Positions 9,604 to 18,884 of a stretch of 64,000 nucleotides of DNA are shown piece by piece. This DNA comes from Deltaproteobacteria bacterium (GTDB taxonomy: Bacteria > Myxococcota_A > UBA796 > CAJQPC01): assembly GCA_016717595.1 (NCBI GenBank), contig JADKFE010000127.1:1-64000 (forward strand), read 5' to 3'. Below the pieces are notes generated by a model, which saw only the letters and a program-made list of their open reading frames with translations, searched no databases and was not told the origin of the DNA. Each line of letters opens with the position of its first letter. Position 1 is the stretch's first letter. Position numbers and translations under genes: made by a program.

Positions 9604-12399
9604 ATGGCCCTCGTCGCAGGATGCTGGTTGGCCTGGATGGCCACGATCGCCCTCGCCGCGCCCCCGCCGGGGCGTGTCGTCGTCGCGCGGTTTGGCCCCG
9701 AGGTGGGCCTGCCCAGCGCCCAGGTGCGGGCCTTGGCCATGGGCGCCGACGGCCTGCTCTATGTCGGCGGCGAGGGGGGCGTGTGCCGCTTCGACGGCGC
9801 GCGCTGCGAGGCCGTGCCGCTCATCCCGGGCGCTGAGCCCCTCACCCAGCGCCTCGTGAACGTGCAGGGGGTGGTCTACGCCCAGACCCGGGCGGGGCTG
9901 TGGCAGATCGCGCCAGGAGCGCCCAAACAGCTCACCACCAGCGGCGAGGCGCGGCCCAACGCCGGGATCAGCCCCGCCGCCGCCGGAGGGGTGTGGGTGG
10001 CGACGGGGGTGGAGCTGCTGCGGGTGCAAGACGGCGCCGTGGTCGAGCGCCGAGACACCTTCGGGGTCGAGCCCTGGGCGGTCTTGGACCGCGGCGGGAC
10101 GCTCTACCTCGGGACCTCGGACGGGGCCTGGACGCTCGGAGACGAGGGCGTCACCCCCTTGGCGAACCTCGGCGTGCGCGCCTTCTTGGAGGACGGCGAG
10201 GGGCTCCTCGTCGCTCGTGAAGACGGCGTCTGGCGCTTGCTCCACGGCGCCTGGACGCTCGTGCGCGGCGGCTGTTACGCCACCGACCTCACCCGGCGCC
10301 CAGACGGACGCGCTGTGGCGTCTTGCGGCTCGGGGCTCGTCTGGGAGGAGGCCAGCGGCGAGTGGAGCCTCGCGACGCCGAAGGAGGGGCTCCCGGCGTC
10401 GATCCTCACCCGCGCGCTCGTCGATCAAGACGGCCTCATCTGGGCGGGCACCTTGGAGCACGGGCTCTTGCGGATCGACCAGACCGACCTGCGCCTCTGG
10501 GACGACGCCACAGGCATCAACCTGCGCCACGTCACCTCGCTCCTCCCGTACAACGGTGGCCTGATGGTCGGCACGCGCGGCGGGCTGGGCTGGGTGAGCC
10601 CCGAGGGCGTCTTGCAGCCGCTGCGCCTGAACGACGAGGTGCTGGAGGTGCGCCACCTCGCCAGCGCGCCCGATGGCGCTGTGCTCATCTTGCGGGGCCG
10701 CGAGGGGGTGCTGCGCTGGGACGGAGAGAAGCTCACGGAGCTTCTGGCGCTGGACGAGGACGCCTCGTGGGTGGGCGCGCGGCCGGACGGGGAGGTGGTC
10801 GTGCTCACGGATCGGGCGATGGTGCGCGCCCACAATGGCGTCGTGCGCCGGGTGGAGCTGCCCGGCCGCGCCTTGGAGCACCTCGCCGCCTTGGACGAGG
10901 CCGGCGCGGTGTACGTCATCATCGAGGACAAGCTCATCCGGGTCCACGATGAGGGCGTCACCGTCGTCGCCCAGTCGCCTGGGCGCTGCTCCTATGCGCC
11001 CTTGGCCATGCGCGGCGGGCGCCTGTACGCGGGCTGCGGCGACACCTTCTATCTCCTCGACGGCGCGGGCTGGCGCGCAGTTCAGCCCCTCGAAGCGGGC
11101 TCGATCTCGTCGATGGAGTCGCTCGGAGAGACGCTCTGGGTGACCACCACGAGCGCGCTCATCCAGCTCGGGCCGAGCCCCCGCCGCCTCTCCATCGACG
11201 ACGGCCTGCCTTTCTTGAGCTTCGTTCTCGGCGGGCCCATCACCCGGGTCGGAGACTGGATCGTCGCGAGCACCGACAGCGGGCTCCTCTTCTTGCGCGA
11301 CGCCCCACGGCCCGCGCCCCGACCCCTCGTCGCCCGGGTCGCCTCGCTGCACGTCGGCGACCGCCGCTTGCCAGGCTGGGAGGCGCTCGGCCCCGACGAC
11401 ACGCTCTTGCGGCTTCGCCTCGGCGTAGACAGCGTCATCGACCCGCGCCGGGTGCGGTATCGGTTTCGTCTGGACGATGGGGACTGGTCGGCGGAGTTCT
11501 CCGAGGATCTGCTCCACCTGCCGGGCCTGAGCCCCGGCGCGCACCGCCTGGAGCTTCAAGCGCGCCTCGGCGGCGGGCCGATGGGTGAGACGACGACGAT
11601 CCGCTTCACCTCACCCCCGCGCTGGCACCAGCGCCGGGACGTGCAGGCCCTCGCGGCGCTGAGCCTCGCCTGGCTGCTCGCGTTCACCTGGCGAGAGCGC
11701 ACCCGGCGGCTCACCGAGGAGCTGCGTCGCCTCAACGAACAAGAGGCGTTTCGGGAGGTCTTTGGCCGCTTCGTGACGCCCCAGGTGGCCGATGAGGCCC
11801 TCGCCGGGCGCCTCAGCCGCCAAGGAGAGCGCCGCGAGGTCACCATCCTCATCGCCGATCTCCAAGGCTTCACCGGCCTCGCCGAGAGACTCGACCCCCC
11901 GGACTTGGTTGAGCTGCTCAACCACTGGCTCACGGAGATGGTCACCGAGATCGAGGCTGAAGGGGGCATGGTCAACAAGTTTGTCGGCGACGAGATCGTG
12001 GCGATCTTCGGCGCGCCGCTGCCCCAGCCCGATCACGCCGACCGCGCCTTGGCCGCCGCCACGCGGATGCTCGCCGCCGGAGAGCGCCTGCGGGCCAGCT
12101 TACGCCGCCCAGACGGGGTGGAGCTTCGGTTTGGGGTCGGGCTCAACAGCGGCGAGGTCATCGCCGGGTGTGTGGGGGCCGAGCGCCGCCTGGAGTACAC
12201 GGTGATCGGCGACACGGTGAACGTCGCCGCCCGGGTGCAGGCCCTCACCCGCAGCGTCGGCAAGCCGGTGTTGATCACCGAGGCCACCCGCGCGCGGCTC
12301 ACGGCCCCGGCGGTCTTGAGCCCTGAGGGAGAGCACAGCCTGCGGGGTCACCGCCAGAACATCGTCTTGTGGAGCCTCAGCGGCCCCGGCGCTGCTTGA
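9604..12399 (+). CDS. Propeller-type membrane sensor with class III adenylate cyclase domain
   Basis: A 931-residue protein. A signal peptide (MALVAGCWLAWMATIALAA) is followed by about 550 residues of repeating short beta units (GLLYVGGEGG, GGVWVATG, GTLYLGTSDG, GLIWAGTLEHG) typical of Reg_prop beta-propellers. A Y_Y_Y-like beta sandwich lies near 590-670 (VRYRFRLDDGDWS), a single membrane helix near 678-695, a short linker helix, then a class III nucleotide cyclase domain from about 744. Metal-binding aspartates sit in LIADLQGFTG and FVGDEIVAIFG. The lysine in NKFVGDE and the YTVIGDTVN segment favour ATP over GTP. It therefore looks like an envelope ligand sensor that makes cAMP inside. The tail overlaps the convergent RIO kinase gene by 23 bases. 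Confidence 0.88.
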   Translation: MALVAGCWLAWMATIALAAPPPGRVVVARFGPEVGLPSAQVRALAMGADGLLYVGGEGGVCRFDGARCEAVPLIPGAEPLTQRLVNVQGVVYAQTRAGLWQIAPGAPKQLTTSGEARPNAGISPAAAGGVWVATGVELLRVQDGAVVERRDTFGVEPWAVLDRGGTLYLGTSDGAWTLGDEGVTPLANLGVRAFLEDGEGLLVAREDGVWRLLHGAWTLVRGGCYATDLTRRPDGRAVASCGSGLVWEEASGEWSLATPKEGLPASILTRALVDQDGLIWAGTLEHGLLRIDQTDLRLWDDATGINLRHVTSLLPYNGGLMVGTRGGLGWVSPEGVLQPLRLNDEVLEVRHLASAPDGAVLILRGREGVLRWDGEKLTELLALDEDASWVGARPDGEVVVLTDRAMVRAHNGVVRRVELPGRALEHLAALDEAGAVYVIIEDKLIRVHDEGVTVVAQSPGRCSYAPLAMRGGRLYAGCGDTFYLLDGAGWRAVQPLEAGSISSMESLGETLWVTTTSALIQLGPSPRRLSIDDGLPFLSFVLGGPITRVGDWIVASTDSGLLFLRDAPRPAPRPLVARVASLHVGDRRLPGWEALGPDDTLLRLRLGVDSVIDPRRVRYRFRLDDGDWSAEFSEDLLHLPGLSPGAHRLELQARLGGGPMGETTTIRFTSPPRWHQRRDVQALAALSLAWLLAFTWRERTRRLTEELRRLNEQEAFREVFGRFVTPQVADEALAGRLSRQGERREVTILIADLQGFTGLAERLDPPDLVELLNHWLTEMVTEIEAEGGMVNKFVGDEIVAIFGAPLPQPDHADRALAAATRMLAAGERLRASLRRPDGVELRFGVGLNSGEVIAGCVGAERRLEYTVIGDTVNVAARVQALTRSVGKPVLITEATRARLTAPAVLSPEGEHSLRGHRQNIVLWSLSGPGAA

Positions 12400-13210
12400 C
12401 CTCAAACTCGGCGGCGGCGATCTCGTCGAGCACGGCGTGGGTGTTCGCCCGGCGTGTGGAGTCCCGCCACCGGCCCGTGAGCGGGGTGTCGGTGAACAGC
12501 TTGGCGCGCTCGTAGAGGCCCCACATCTCTTGGCCGTAGCGGGTCTCGGCGATCTCGGGGTCAAACCGCGCCAAGAAGTTCGTGATGTTGGTCACGTCGC
12601 GGATGAGCAGCTCCCGGGCGCTCTGGTTGTGCGCGGCGTTGATCGCCTGGGGCAGATCGATGATCATCGGCCCGTCCCAGGCCATGAGCACGTTGTACTC
12701 GCTCAGGTCGCCGTGGATGATCCCGGCGCAGAGCATCAACACCACCTGGTGCATGAGCAGCTCGTGGACCGCCCAGGCCTCTCGTGGGGAGAAGTCGCAG
12801 TCCACGAGGCGCGGCGCGGGCCAGCCCTCGGGGTTGAGCACGACCTCCATGAGCAGCACGCCCTCATAGAAGTGCAGGGCCTTGGGCACCCGCACCCCGG
12901 CGGCGGCGAGGCGGTAGAGCGCGTCGACCTCGGCGGACTGCCAGGCGGCCTCCTCTTGTTCACGCCCAAACTTTGAGCCCCGCTCCATCGCCCGGCGGCT
13001 GCGGCTGTTGCGCACCTGGCGGCCCTCGGTGTAGGCGGCGCGCTGGCGGAAGCTGCGTCGTTCGGCCTCTTTGTAGACCTTGGCGACCATGACGTCTTTT
13101 TTGTCGCGGACGACGTACACCGCGGCCTCTTTGCCGCTCATAAGCGGCCGGATGACCTCAACGATGAGGCCCTCCTCAAGAAGCGGCAGCAAGCGGGGGG
13201 GGATCTTCAT
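12377..13210 (-). CDS. RIO-type (RIO1-like) atypical protein kinase
   Basis: A 277-residue kinase of the RIO family. It has the ATP-binding SGKEAAVYVV (25-34) in place of a Gly-rich loop, the lysine in MVAKVYKE (K44), the catalytic loop IIHGDLSEYNVLM (D168, N173) and the metal-binding IIDLPQAI (D185). HGDLSEYN and DLPQ are RIO hallmarks. An ATG 90 bases upstream (13300) would add a basic, unconserved extension and leave only 5 bases to the divergent gene. The start at MKIPPRL matches the usual beginning of bacterial RIO1-like proteins and is preferred. The role in bacteria is unsettled; archaeal and eukaryotic relatives act in ribosome maturation. The 3' end overlaps the convergent cyclase gene. 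Confidence 0.85.
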   Translation of the reverse strand: MKIPPRLLPLLEEGLIVEVIRPLMSGKEAAVYVVRDKKDVMVAKVYKEAERRSFRQRAAYTEGRQVRNSRSRRAMERGSKFGREQEEAAWQSAEVDALYRLAAAGVRVPKALHFYEGVLLMEVVLNPEGWPAPRLVDCDFSPREAWAVHELLMHQVVLMLCAGIIHGDLSEYNVLMAWDGPMIIDLPQAINAAHNQSARELLIRDVTNITNFLARFDPEIAETRYGQEMWGLYERAKLFTDTPLTGRWRDSTRRANTHAVLDEIAAAEFEVKQRRGR

Positions 13211-13317
13211 GGTCACCTTTGGGATATCGCGATCGGGCCCTTGATGTCGAGCCTTCGTGTGTGGCCGTGGCCGCTTCGCCCTTCCTGTCCCCACGTTCAT
13301 AGAGTATGAAGGGATAC

Positions 13318-14644
13318 ATGTCCCCTCTGCCTCTGGCGCTCCTTGTGGGCTGTGGCGCGTTCCCTAAGCTTGAGGTCGCGCCAGGAGAACAGATCGCCAC
13401 CACCCTGAGCGTGAGCTGGGCCGGTGAGCCCGGTGAAGACGTGTGGGTCGATTATGGCCTCGGCGAGCTCACCCACCGCGCCCCGGCGTCCTTCGCCGAT
13501 GGCCGTTACACCGCCACCCTCGTTGGGTTTCCCCCCCTCGCCGAGGTGACCTTCCGCGTTGGGCGGCGGATCGGGGATGTAGACGAGCTGAGCGAGACCC
13601 GCACCGCCGAGGTCGGCCTGCCGCCGGCGGGGCTGCCCGCCTTCACGCCGCTCGCGGGCGGCTGGGCGGGGGAGCCCGACGAGCTCATCCTCACCACGAC
13701 CATCGGGCAAGAGGGCGGCAACGTGCTCCTGTTGAACCCCGACGGTGAGATCGTCTGGTACATCACCTTCCCGTCGCGATACGCCCCGATTCACGCCGAG
13801 GTCAGCCGCGACGGCGAGGGCTTCGTCTACAACTACCTGGTGCGTGAAGACGACGAGGAGGCGGGGATCTGCCAGGTCGAGCTCAACGGCGCTGAGCGTC
13901 TCTGTCTGGTGGTCCCCAACAGCCACCACAGCTTCGCCCAGCTCCCAGAGGGGCGCTACGCCATGCTCGTCGCCGACACACGCCGCGTCGGTGAGTACCT
14001 GGTCGAGGGCGACGCGCTCATCGAGGTCGCGCCCAACGGCGAGTCCTTCATCCTGTATAGCCCCTGGGATCATCTGGTCTGGGATCCCGAGCTGCAGCCC
14101 GACATGGACGGGTACGTCGAGTGGACCCACGCCAACGGCGTCTTCTACGACGAGGTCGAAGAGACGGTCCTGGTGTCGATGCGGAACGTGAGCACCATCG
14201 CCCGGGTAGACCTCGCCACCGCCGAGCGCGTCGCCGTCTATGGCGGCGTCGACGGCTGGGGCTTCCCGGCGCCCACGGACACCTTCATCTACGCCCACGG
14301 CCCGGCGCTCACCGCGGACGGGCAGCTCTTGGTGTTCGACAACCAAGACGTGCGAGAGAACGACCCCTCCCGGGTGATGCGTTACGCCTTAAACGCCGAC
14401 GAGAAGCGCCTTGAGCCCACCTTTCGTTATGTCCCCGGCGACGGCCGCAGCGTCTCGGTCTTGGGCGGCGTGTACGAGCTTGGCAACGGCGACCTCATCA
14501 CGAGCTGGGGCTCCGTCGGGGGAGATCCTGCGCTTGACCCCCCAGGCCCAGGCGTCTTGGGGCCTGGGCTCTGAGGCCGGGTTCATCTTGGGCGCGGCCC
14601 AGGTGGTGCCCGCCTTGCACCCCCGAATCGACGAGCTGGACTGA
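13318..14644 (+). CDS. Arylsulfotransferase-like lipoprotein (one-base frameshift near 14518)
   Basis: Lipoprotein (lipobox LALLVGC) with a beta-propeller of the bacterial arylsulfotransferase (ASST) family. Typical segments are NPDGEIVWYITFPSRYAPIH, GYVEWTHANGVFYD, VLVSMRNVSTIARVD and YAHGPALTADGQLLVFDNQD. Read straight through, the frame ends at 14574 with an odd Pro/Gly tail. One base less in the GGGGG run at 14518-14522 joins it to the frame ending at 14644, with a family-like end (GEILRLTPQAQASWGLGSEA). The coordinates describe that repaired gene, about 441 residues. The start at 13318 has AAGGGA ahead of it; 13306 is an alternative. Sulfotransferase activity is not proven, and related lipoproteins may be only structural propellers. 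Confidence 0.75.
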
Positions 14645-14671
14645 GGGCCGACGCTCGACGACGTGAGGCGC

Positions 14672-16201
14672 TCAAGGCGCGACGCTGACCGTGCCCGCCT
14701 CGACGTCGATGATGACCCCTTTGGTGCTGCCCGTGACCGTGAGCGCGCTGCCGCTGAGGTCGTATCGTTTGTCGTCGGCGCTGGGGCCGTTGCCGGTGAG
14801 GTCGTCGTACACCAGAAACGCGACGTCACCGGCCTCGGCGGGGATGTTCAGCCGAAAGGCCCCGGGCTCGGTGAGGCCCACGGCCCGCAGCACCCGCGGC
14901 GGGTTCTGCCCGGCGCGCACGGCGTCGATCTGGGCGCGTTTGCCCGAGAATCCGGCGTAGCGCAGCTCACCGTCGAGGGTCCAGGTGGCCTGGCTCACGT
15001 CTTGGGCGGGGCCGTCTCCGCCGGGCTTGGGGGGCTCGGCGCCGCCCACCGCCGCGTCCGCGCCCGCGCCGCCGTCGCCGAAGGTGAAGTGGTCGCTGTA
15101 GACGGGCCGGGCCTCGCCGGTGCCCTCGGTCATCAAGGGCGCGCCGGTCTCGGCCCAAGGCTTCAGCGCCTCGGCGAGCTTCTCGGCGATCATCCCGTGG
15201 CCTTTGGCCGTGGGGTGCATCTCGTCCAAGAACAGGTCTTGTTTGCCAAGGCCGCTCTTGTAAAACATCTCGGGCACGTCCACCAAGGGGGCGCCGTGGC
15301 GTTTGGCGGTCTCGCGCATGACGTCGCGGTAGAGCTGCCACGCCGCGGGCTCCTCCCGTGGGCCCTTGAGATCCTCCTCGTTGGAGAGCAGCACAAACAC
15401 CACCTCGGCGCCCACCCGCGTGGCCATCTCCACCAGGCGGTCGAGGTTCGCGGCGTAGTCGTTCACCTCCACCCGGCGGCGGCCGATCTGTTTGCCGCTG
15501 CCCACCGTCCAGCCCACCTTCCGCGCCTCGGCGGCGGCGCCCGTGGCCACGGTGAGCCGGTAATGCATCAGGCGATAAAACGCCGAGCCCTGCAACAGCC
15601 GGTGCATCTGGTGGGTGGAGCTGCCCTCAAAGGTGGTGTAGGCGGCGAGGAGCTCCTTGTCGACGAAGGCGTCGAAGTTGTTGTCTGACCAGAGGTTCGC
15701 GATGACGAGCACGTCGGGCTCTAAGGCCAAGGCGCGCATCTCCAGCATGTTGATCGTCTGGTAAGTGGAGTAGCCGGGGATCGCGGCGTTCCAGCCCTCG
15801 ATCTTGGCCTCAGCGCCGCCGAGGAGCTCGGCGGTCTTGGTGATGAAGACCTCGTCGTCGCGAACGCGGAAGCCGTAGACGCTGGAGTCCCCCGTGGCGA
15901 GCAGGCGGCGCACCCCGGCGGGTTTGGGCATCGTGGGCTCGTCGCCGCGCAGGCCCAAAGAGTTGATGTTCGCCGGGATGTTGTGCTCCACACGCACGCC
16001 CGGGGCCTGCTCCCACAAGAGGTAGGGGTTGCCCTTGAGCGTCGGGGCGCCGTCGAGGGCCTGGGGCGGCGGCGCCTCGGCGGCGGAGAGCTCCGTCGAG
16101 AACAGGAGCCGCGCGCCGAGCTCCATGAGCCCAAAAAACGCCGCGGTGATGACGAGGCCCAAGACGAGCTTGGGGGCGCGGTTGCCGCTCTGATTGGCCA
16201 T
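14672..16201 (-). CDS. Membrane-anchored SGNH/GDSL-family hydrolase
   Basis: A 509-residue protein with one N-terminal membrane helix (LVLGLVITAAFFGLMELGAR) and an SGNH hydrolase domain. The block I serine is in ATGDSSVYGF (near residue 106), block II/III residues lie in NAAIPGYSTYQ and ANLWSDNN, and the Asp-His pair is in DEMHPTAKGH (near 340). The fold serves esterases, lipases and acyl-modifying enzymes of cell-wall sugars. The last 130 residues look beta-rich and may be a carbohydrate- or partner-binding module. Its ribosome site (GGAG) overlaps the TAG stop of the upstream gene 12 bases away, so the two genes form an operon. Confidence 0.82.
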   Translation of the reverse strand: MANQSGNRAPKLVLGLVITAAFFGLMELGARLLFSTELSAAEAPPPQALDGAPTLKGNPYLLWEQAPGVRVEHNIPANINSLGLRGDEPTMPKPAGVRRLLATGDSSVYGFRVRDDEVFITKTAELLGGAEAKIEGWNAAIPGYSTYQTINMLEMRALALEPDVLVIANLWSDNNFDAFVDKELLAAYTTFEGSSTHQMHRLLQGSAFYRLMHYRLTVATGAAAEARKVGWTVGSGKQIGRRRVEVNDYAANLDRLVEMATRVGAEVVFVLLSNEEDLKGPREEPAAWQLYRDVMRETAKRHGAPLVDVPEMFYKSGLGKQDLFLDEMHPTAKGHGMIAEKLAEALKPWAETGAPLMTEGTGEARPVYSDHFTFGDGGAGADAAVGGAEPPKPGGDGPAQDVSQATWTLDGELRYAGFSGKRAQIDAVRAGQNPPRVLRAVGLTEPGAFRLNIPAEAGDVAFLVYDDLTGNGPSADDKRYDLSGSALTVTGSTKGVIIDVEAGTVSVAP

Positions 16202-16213
16202 CTTGGCTTGCTC

Positions 16214-17470
16214 CTATGGGCGCTTCTGCTTCCGCCGCTCACCCGCGCCGCTGGTTCCGCCGCCGCTGGTTGTGCCGCCGCTGGCTTCTTTCTCTTTGGC
16301 GGAGCGCACCGTGGCGTCCCCGCTCAGCACGAGCGCGTCGGCGATCCCTTGGGCCTGGGTGACCTTGGCCTTGAGCGTGAGGCCGCCCACGGAGGTGGAC
16401 TGGCCGACGGGCACGGACTGGGCGGCGGCGTCCTCGATCGCCCGCAAGATGAGGCTCTCGCCCAAGAGCGCCAGGGGGTCAATGAGGGCGGCGCCTTTGC
16501 TGCGCTCGCCCTCTTGCACCTCTTTGGGCTGGAGCTTGAGCACCTGGTTGACCATGCTGAGGTCACCCCGGATGGTGTAGTCGCGCCACCAGCCGTTGCC
16601 TTTGAGCCGCCACAGGCGCAGGCCCAAGGAGAACTCGCCGCCGTCGAGATCCAGAGACGTAGGCTCGGCCCAGACCTCCATGGAGATCTCGCCCATCTCA
16701 AAGGCCGCGCGGCGGGCGTGGTCCAGGAGCGTGGCCTCAGAGACGGCCACGGCCCAGCCCCCCGCGGGCGGGGTGGGCGGCGCGTAGAGCGGCCCGCCGT
16801 GGGCGGCGTCGGTGAGCAGCTCCACCAACAAGGCGCCGCTGGCGCTGCGCACCCGCAGATCCCGCAGAGGGAGATCATCACCGCCGAACGCGCCCAAGCT
16901 CAGCTCAGGGGTCTCCCGGGCGAGGTCCGTCCCCCAGCTCTCCAGCGTGTCCTCCAGCGAGAAGCCGAGGCCGCCGGACTGGTCGAGGGCGAAGTCCAAG
17001 CGGTCGATCTTCGTGAGCCGGGCGAACACCGCGCGGCCCTGGGCGTCGTCTGCGGCCCGGGTGCTGATCTGCAGGCTGCCGCGCAGCGCCGCGGTGAAGG
17101 GCAGGGTCTTGGTGAACCCCATCGCCTCCACCTTGGCCTTGCCGGTGAGCTTGCCGTTGAACCCGACACACTGGGGGCAGCCGGCCACATCGGTGAGGGC
17201 CAACGACGAGAGCGTGGCCTGGGGCGTGACCTTCGCGAGCTTGACGTCCAGGGGCGGGAGGTCCTTGAGCGCCGCCTCAAGGGCCTGGGCGAGCACGGCC
17301 TGCACCAGCGGCTCGGACAGGGTGACGACGGCCTCGGCGCTCCAGCTCCCCGGGGCGCCGGTCGCCCGCTCTAGCCCATACGCCTTGCGGGTCTCAAAGA
17401 GCTCGTGCACACCTGCGGCGCAGCCAGTGAACGACAGGAGCGTCGCGAGGGCGAGAATCATCCGGGACAT
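16214..17470 (-). CDS. Lipoprotein of unknown function
   Basis: A 418-residue lipoprotein (signal peptide MSRMILALATLLSFTGCAAG). I do not recognise a family. It contains alternating beta-rich segments over residues 40-370, for example LTLKAKVTQAQGIADALVLS, and ends in a low-complexity tail of Ser/Gly/Thr then Arg/Lys. There are no catalytic motifs. It is the first gene of a two-gene operon with the SGNH hydrolase and may deliver or anchor that enzyme at the envelope, but this is only inferred from position. A GTG at 17476 is an alternative start. Confidence 0.75.
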   Translation of the reverse strand: MSRMILALATLLSFTGCAAGVHELFETRKAYGLERATGAPGSWSAEAVVTLSEPLVQAVLAQALEAALKDLPPLDVKLAKVTPQATLSSLALTDVAGCPQCVGFNGKLTGKAKVEAMGFTKTLPFTAALRGSLQISTRAADDAQGRAVFARLTKIDRLDFALDQSGGLGFSLEDTLESWGTDLARETPELSLGAFGGDDLPLRDLRVRSASGALLVELLTDAAHGGPLYAPPTPPAGGWAVAVSEATLLDHARRAAFEMGEISMEVWAEPTSLDLDGGEFSLGLRLWRLKGNGWWRDYTIRGDLSMVNQVLKLQPKEVQEGERSKGAALIDPLALLGESLILRAIEDAAAQSVPVGQSTSVGGLTLKAKVTQAQGIADALVLSGDATVRSAKEKEASGGTTSGGGTSGAGERRKQKRP

Positions 17471-17585
17471 CTTCACCTGCGCACACGAGCGGGTTCAACG
17501 GCGACCATATCAGGCGGCGAGGACAATCGCCGCATTGACCTGGGCTCGGCGTTTTGCTACACCGTCCTAGAGCCTGGAGGTGCGC

Positions 17586-18869
17586 ATGGACGAGGTCTCT
17601 CTCGACATCTTAGACAGCGGGACGATTCATGCGCGGGCCGAGGTCGGTCGCCAGCTCTGTAAGGTCGGCACCTTAGATCATCTCCCCAGGCTCTTGCGCG
17701 CGGCGCGTGAGGACGGCAGCCCCGGCGTCCGGCTCTACGCGATCTGTGCCGTGGCCGACATCCTCTCCCGGCACCGCGTCGGCCCCAACGCCGAGCAGCT
17801 CACCCCAGAGGCCCGCGAGAAGCTCTTCGTCGAGGCCCGGGGCATCGACCCAGGCTTCAACGCCGGGGTGTTCTCCGTGCTCGCCAACCTCGGCCTGCCC
17901 CTCGCCGCGCGGCGTATCCTCGTCGGCGTGCGGGATCCCCGCCTGGATGTGCGCACAGGCGCCTTGGTGGGGCTCACTCGTTACCTCACCTCTGCGGACG
18001 GCGCGAACGACCTCGCCACCCGCGCCGAGCTGGTGTCGATGTTGGAGGACGCCCGGGTGCGCCCCGACGCCTTGGCGCGGGTCACCAAGCTGGCGGCGTG
18101 CTGCGGCTGGCAAGAGGCGCGTAAACCCATCGAGCGGCTCTTGGGCCGTGAGGATCAGGTCGCCGAGTCCGCCCAGCAGGCGCTGGACTGGCTCAACGCC
18201 GCCGCGGAGCCCGCCACACTCTTCGGGGTGTGGGTGAGTGATGGCCGCGACGCCACCGAGATCCGCCCCGCCCTCGGCGCGCTCTCCGCCCTGGTCATCA
18301 GCCGCGACCAGCTCATCGAGATCTCCGGCGCCACGGCCAAAGCCACGACGCTGACCCGGGTGGAGCCCACGCGCCTCGTGCTCAAAGGCGGGGCGACCCT
18401 CGACCTGCGCCGCATGGTGTTGACCGCGCCTGAGACCGAGCGTGAGGGCCCCGCCTTCCAGCTCCGCCAGGTCACCTGGTTCGCGGCCACCACCGCCGAG
18501 ACCCACGCCGCCATCGACGTCCTCGTCGACGCCCACCCCGCGGTGAACCTCAGCGCTGAGACCCTCGCGGTCATCCGACAGGCCGTCGGCGACGGCGCGG
18601 GCGGTCGCCGGGCCGTCGCCCAGCTCGACTTACGCACGGGCCGCTACGCTGAGGCCAAAGACGCCTTGGAGCAGCTCATCGAGGGCAAACGCCCCACGCC
18701 CGAGCTGTGGCTGTGGTTGGGCATCGCCAAGGAGGCCCTCGGCGACGTCGAAGGCGCCCGAGCGGCCTGGACCGAGGTCACCCAGCGGGCCACCAAAAAG
18801 TCACCGGCCTTGGCCGACGCCCTGCGCCGCCTCGGCAACACGGCGGATCCCAGCGCGCCGCCGAGCTGA
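17586..18869 (+). CDS. HEAT-like/TPR repeat protein of unknown function
   Basis: A 427-residue soluble helical protein. Residues 1-200 contain HEAT-like helix pairs (HLPRLLRAAREDGSPGVRLY, DPRLDVRTGALVGLTRYL), the middle has a short beta region (230-300), and residues 340-415 carry two TPR-like units (LRTGRYAEAKDALEQL, WLWLGIAKEALGDVEGARAA). There is no signal peptide or membrane segment, so it is probably a cytoplasmic scaffold. The start at 17586 has GGAGG five bases ahead; a GTG two codons earlier is within that site. It converges with the small unknown gene that follows, 15 bases away. Confidence 0.8.
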   Translation: MDEVSLDILDSGTIHARAEVGRQLCKVGTLDHLPRLLRAAREDGSPGVRLYAICAVADILSRHRVGPNAEQLTPEAREKLFVEARGIDPGFNAGVFSVLANLGLPLAARRILVGVRDPRLDVRTGALVGLTRYLTSADGANDLATRAELVSMLEDARVRPDALARVTKLAACCGWQEARKPIERLLGREDQVAESAQQALDWLNAAAEPATLFGVWVSDGRDATEIRPALGALSALVISRDQLIEISGATAKATTLTRVEPTRLVLKGGATLDLRRMVLTAPETEREGPAFQLRQVTWFAATTAETHAAIDVLVDAHPAVNLSAETLAVIRQAVGDGAGGRRAVAQLDLRTGRYAEAKDALEQLIEGKRPTPELWLWLGIAKEALGDVEGARAAWTEVTQRATKKSPALADALRRLGNTADPSAPPS

Positions 18870-18884
18870 GCCCGGCGGGCTCTC

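Noticed and set aside
9505..11559. 684-codon minus-strand frame opposite the cyclase sensor
   Set aside because: Antisense shadow with composition bias, no signal or motif.
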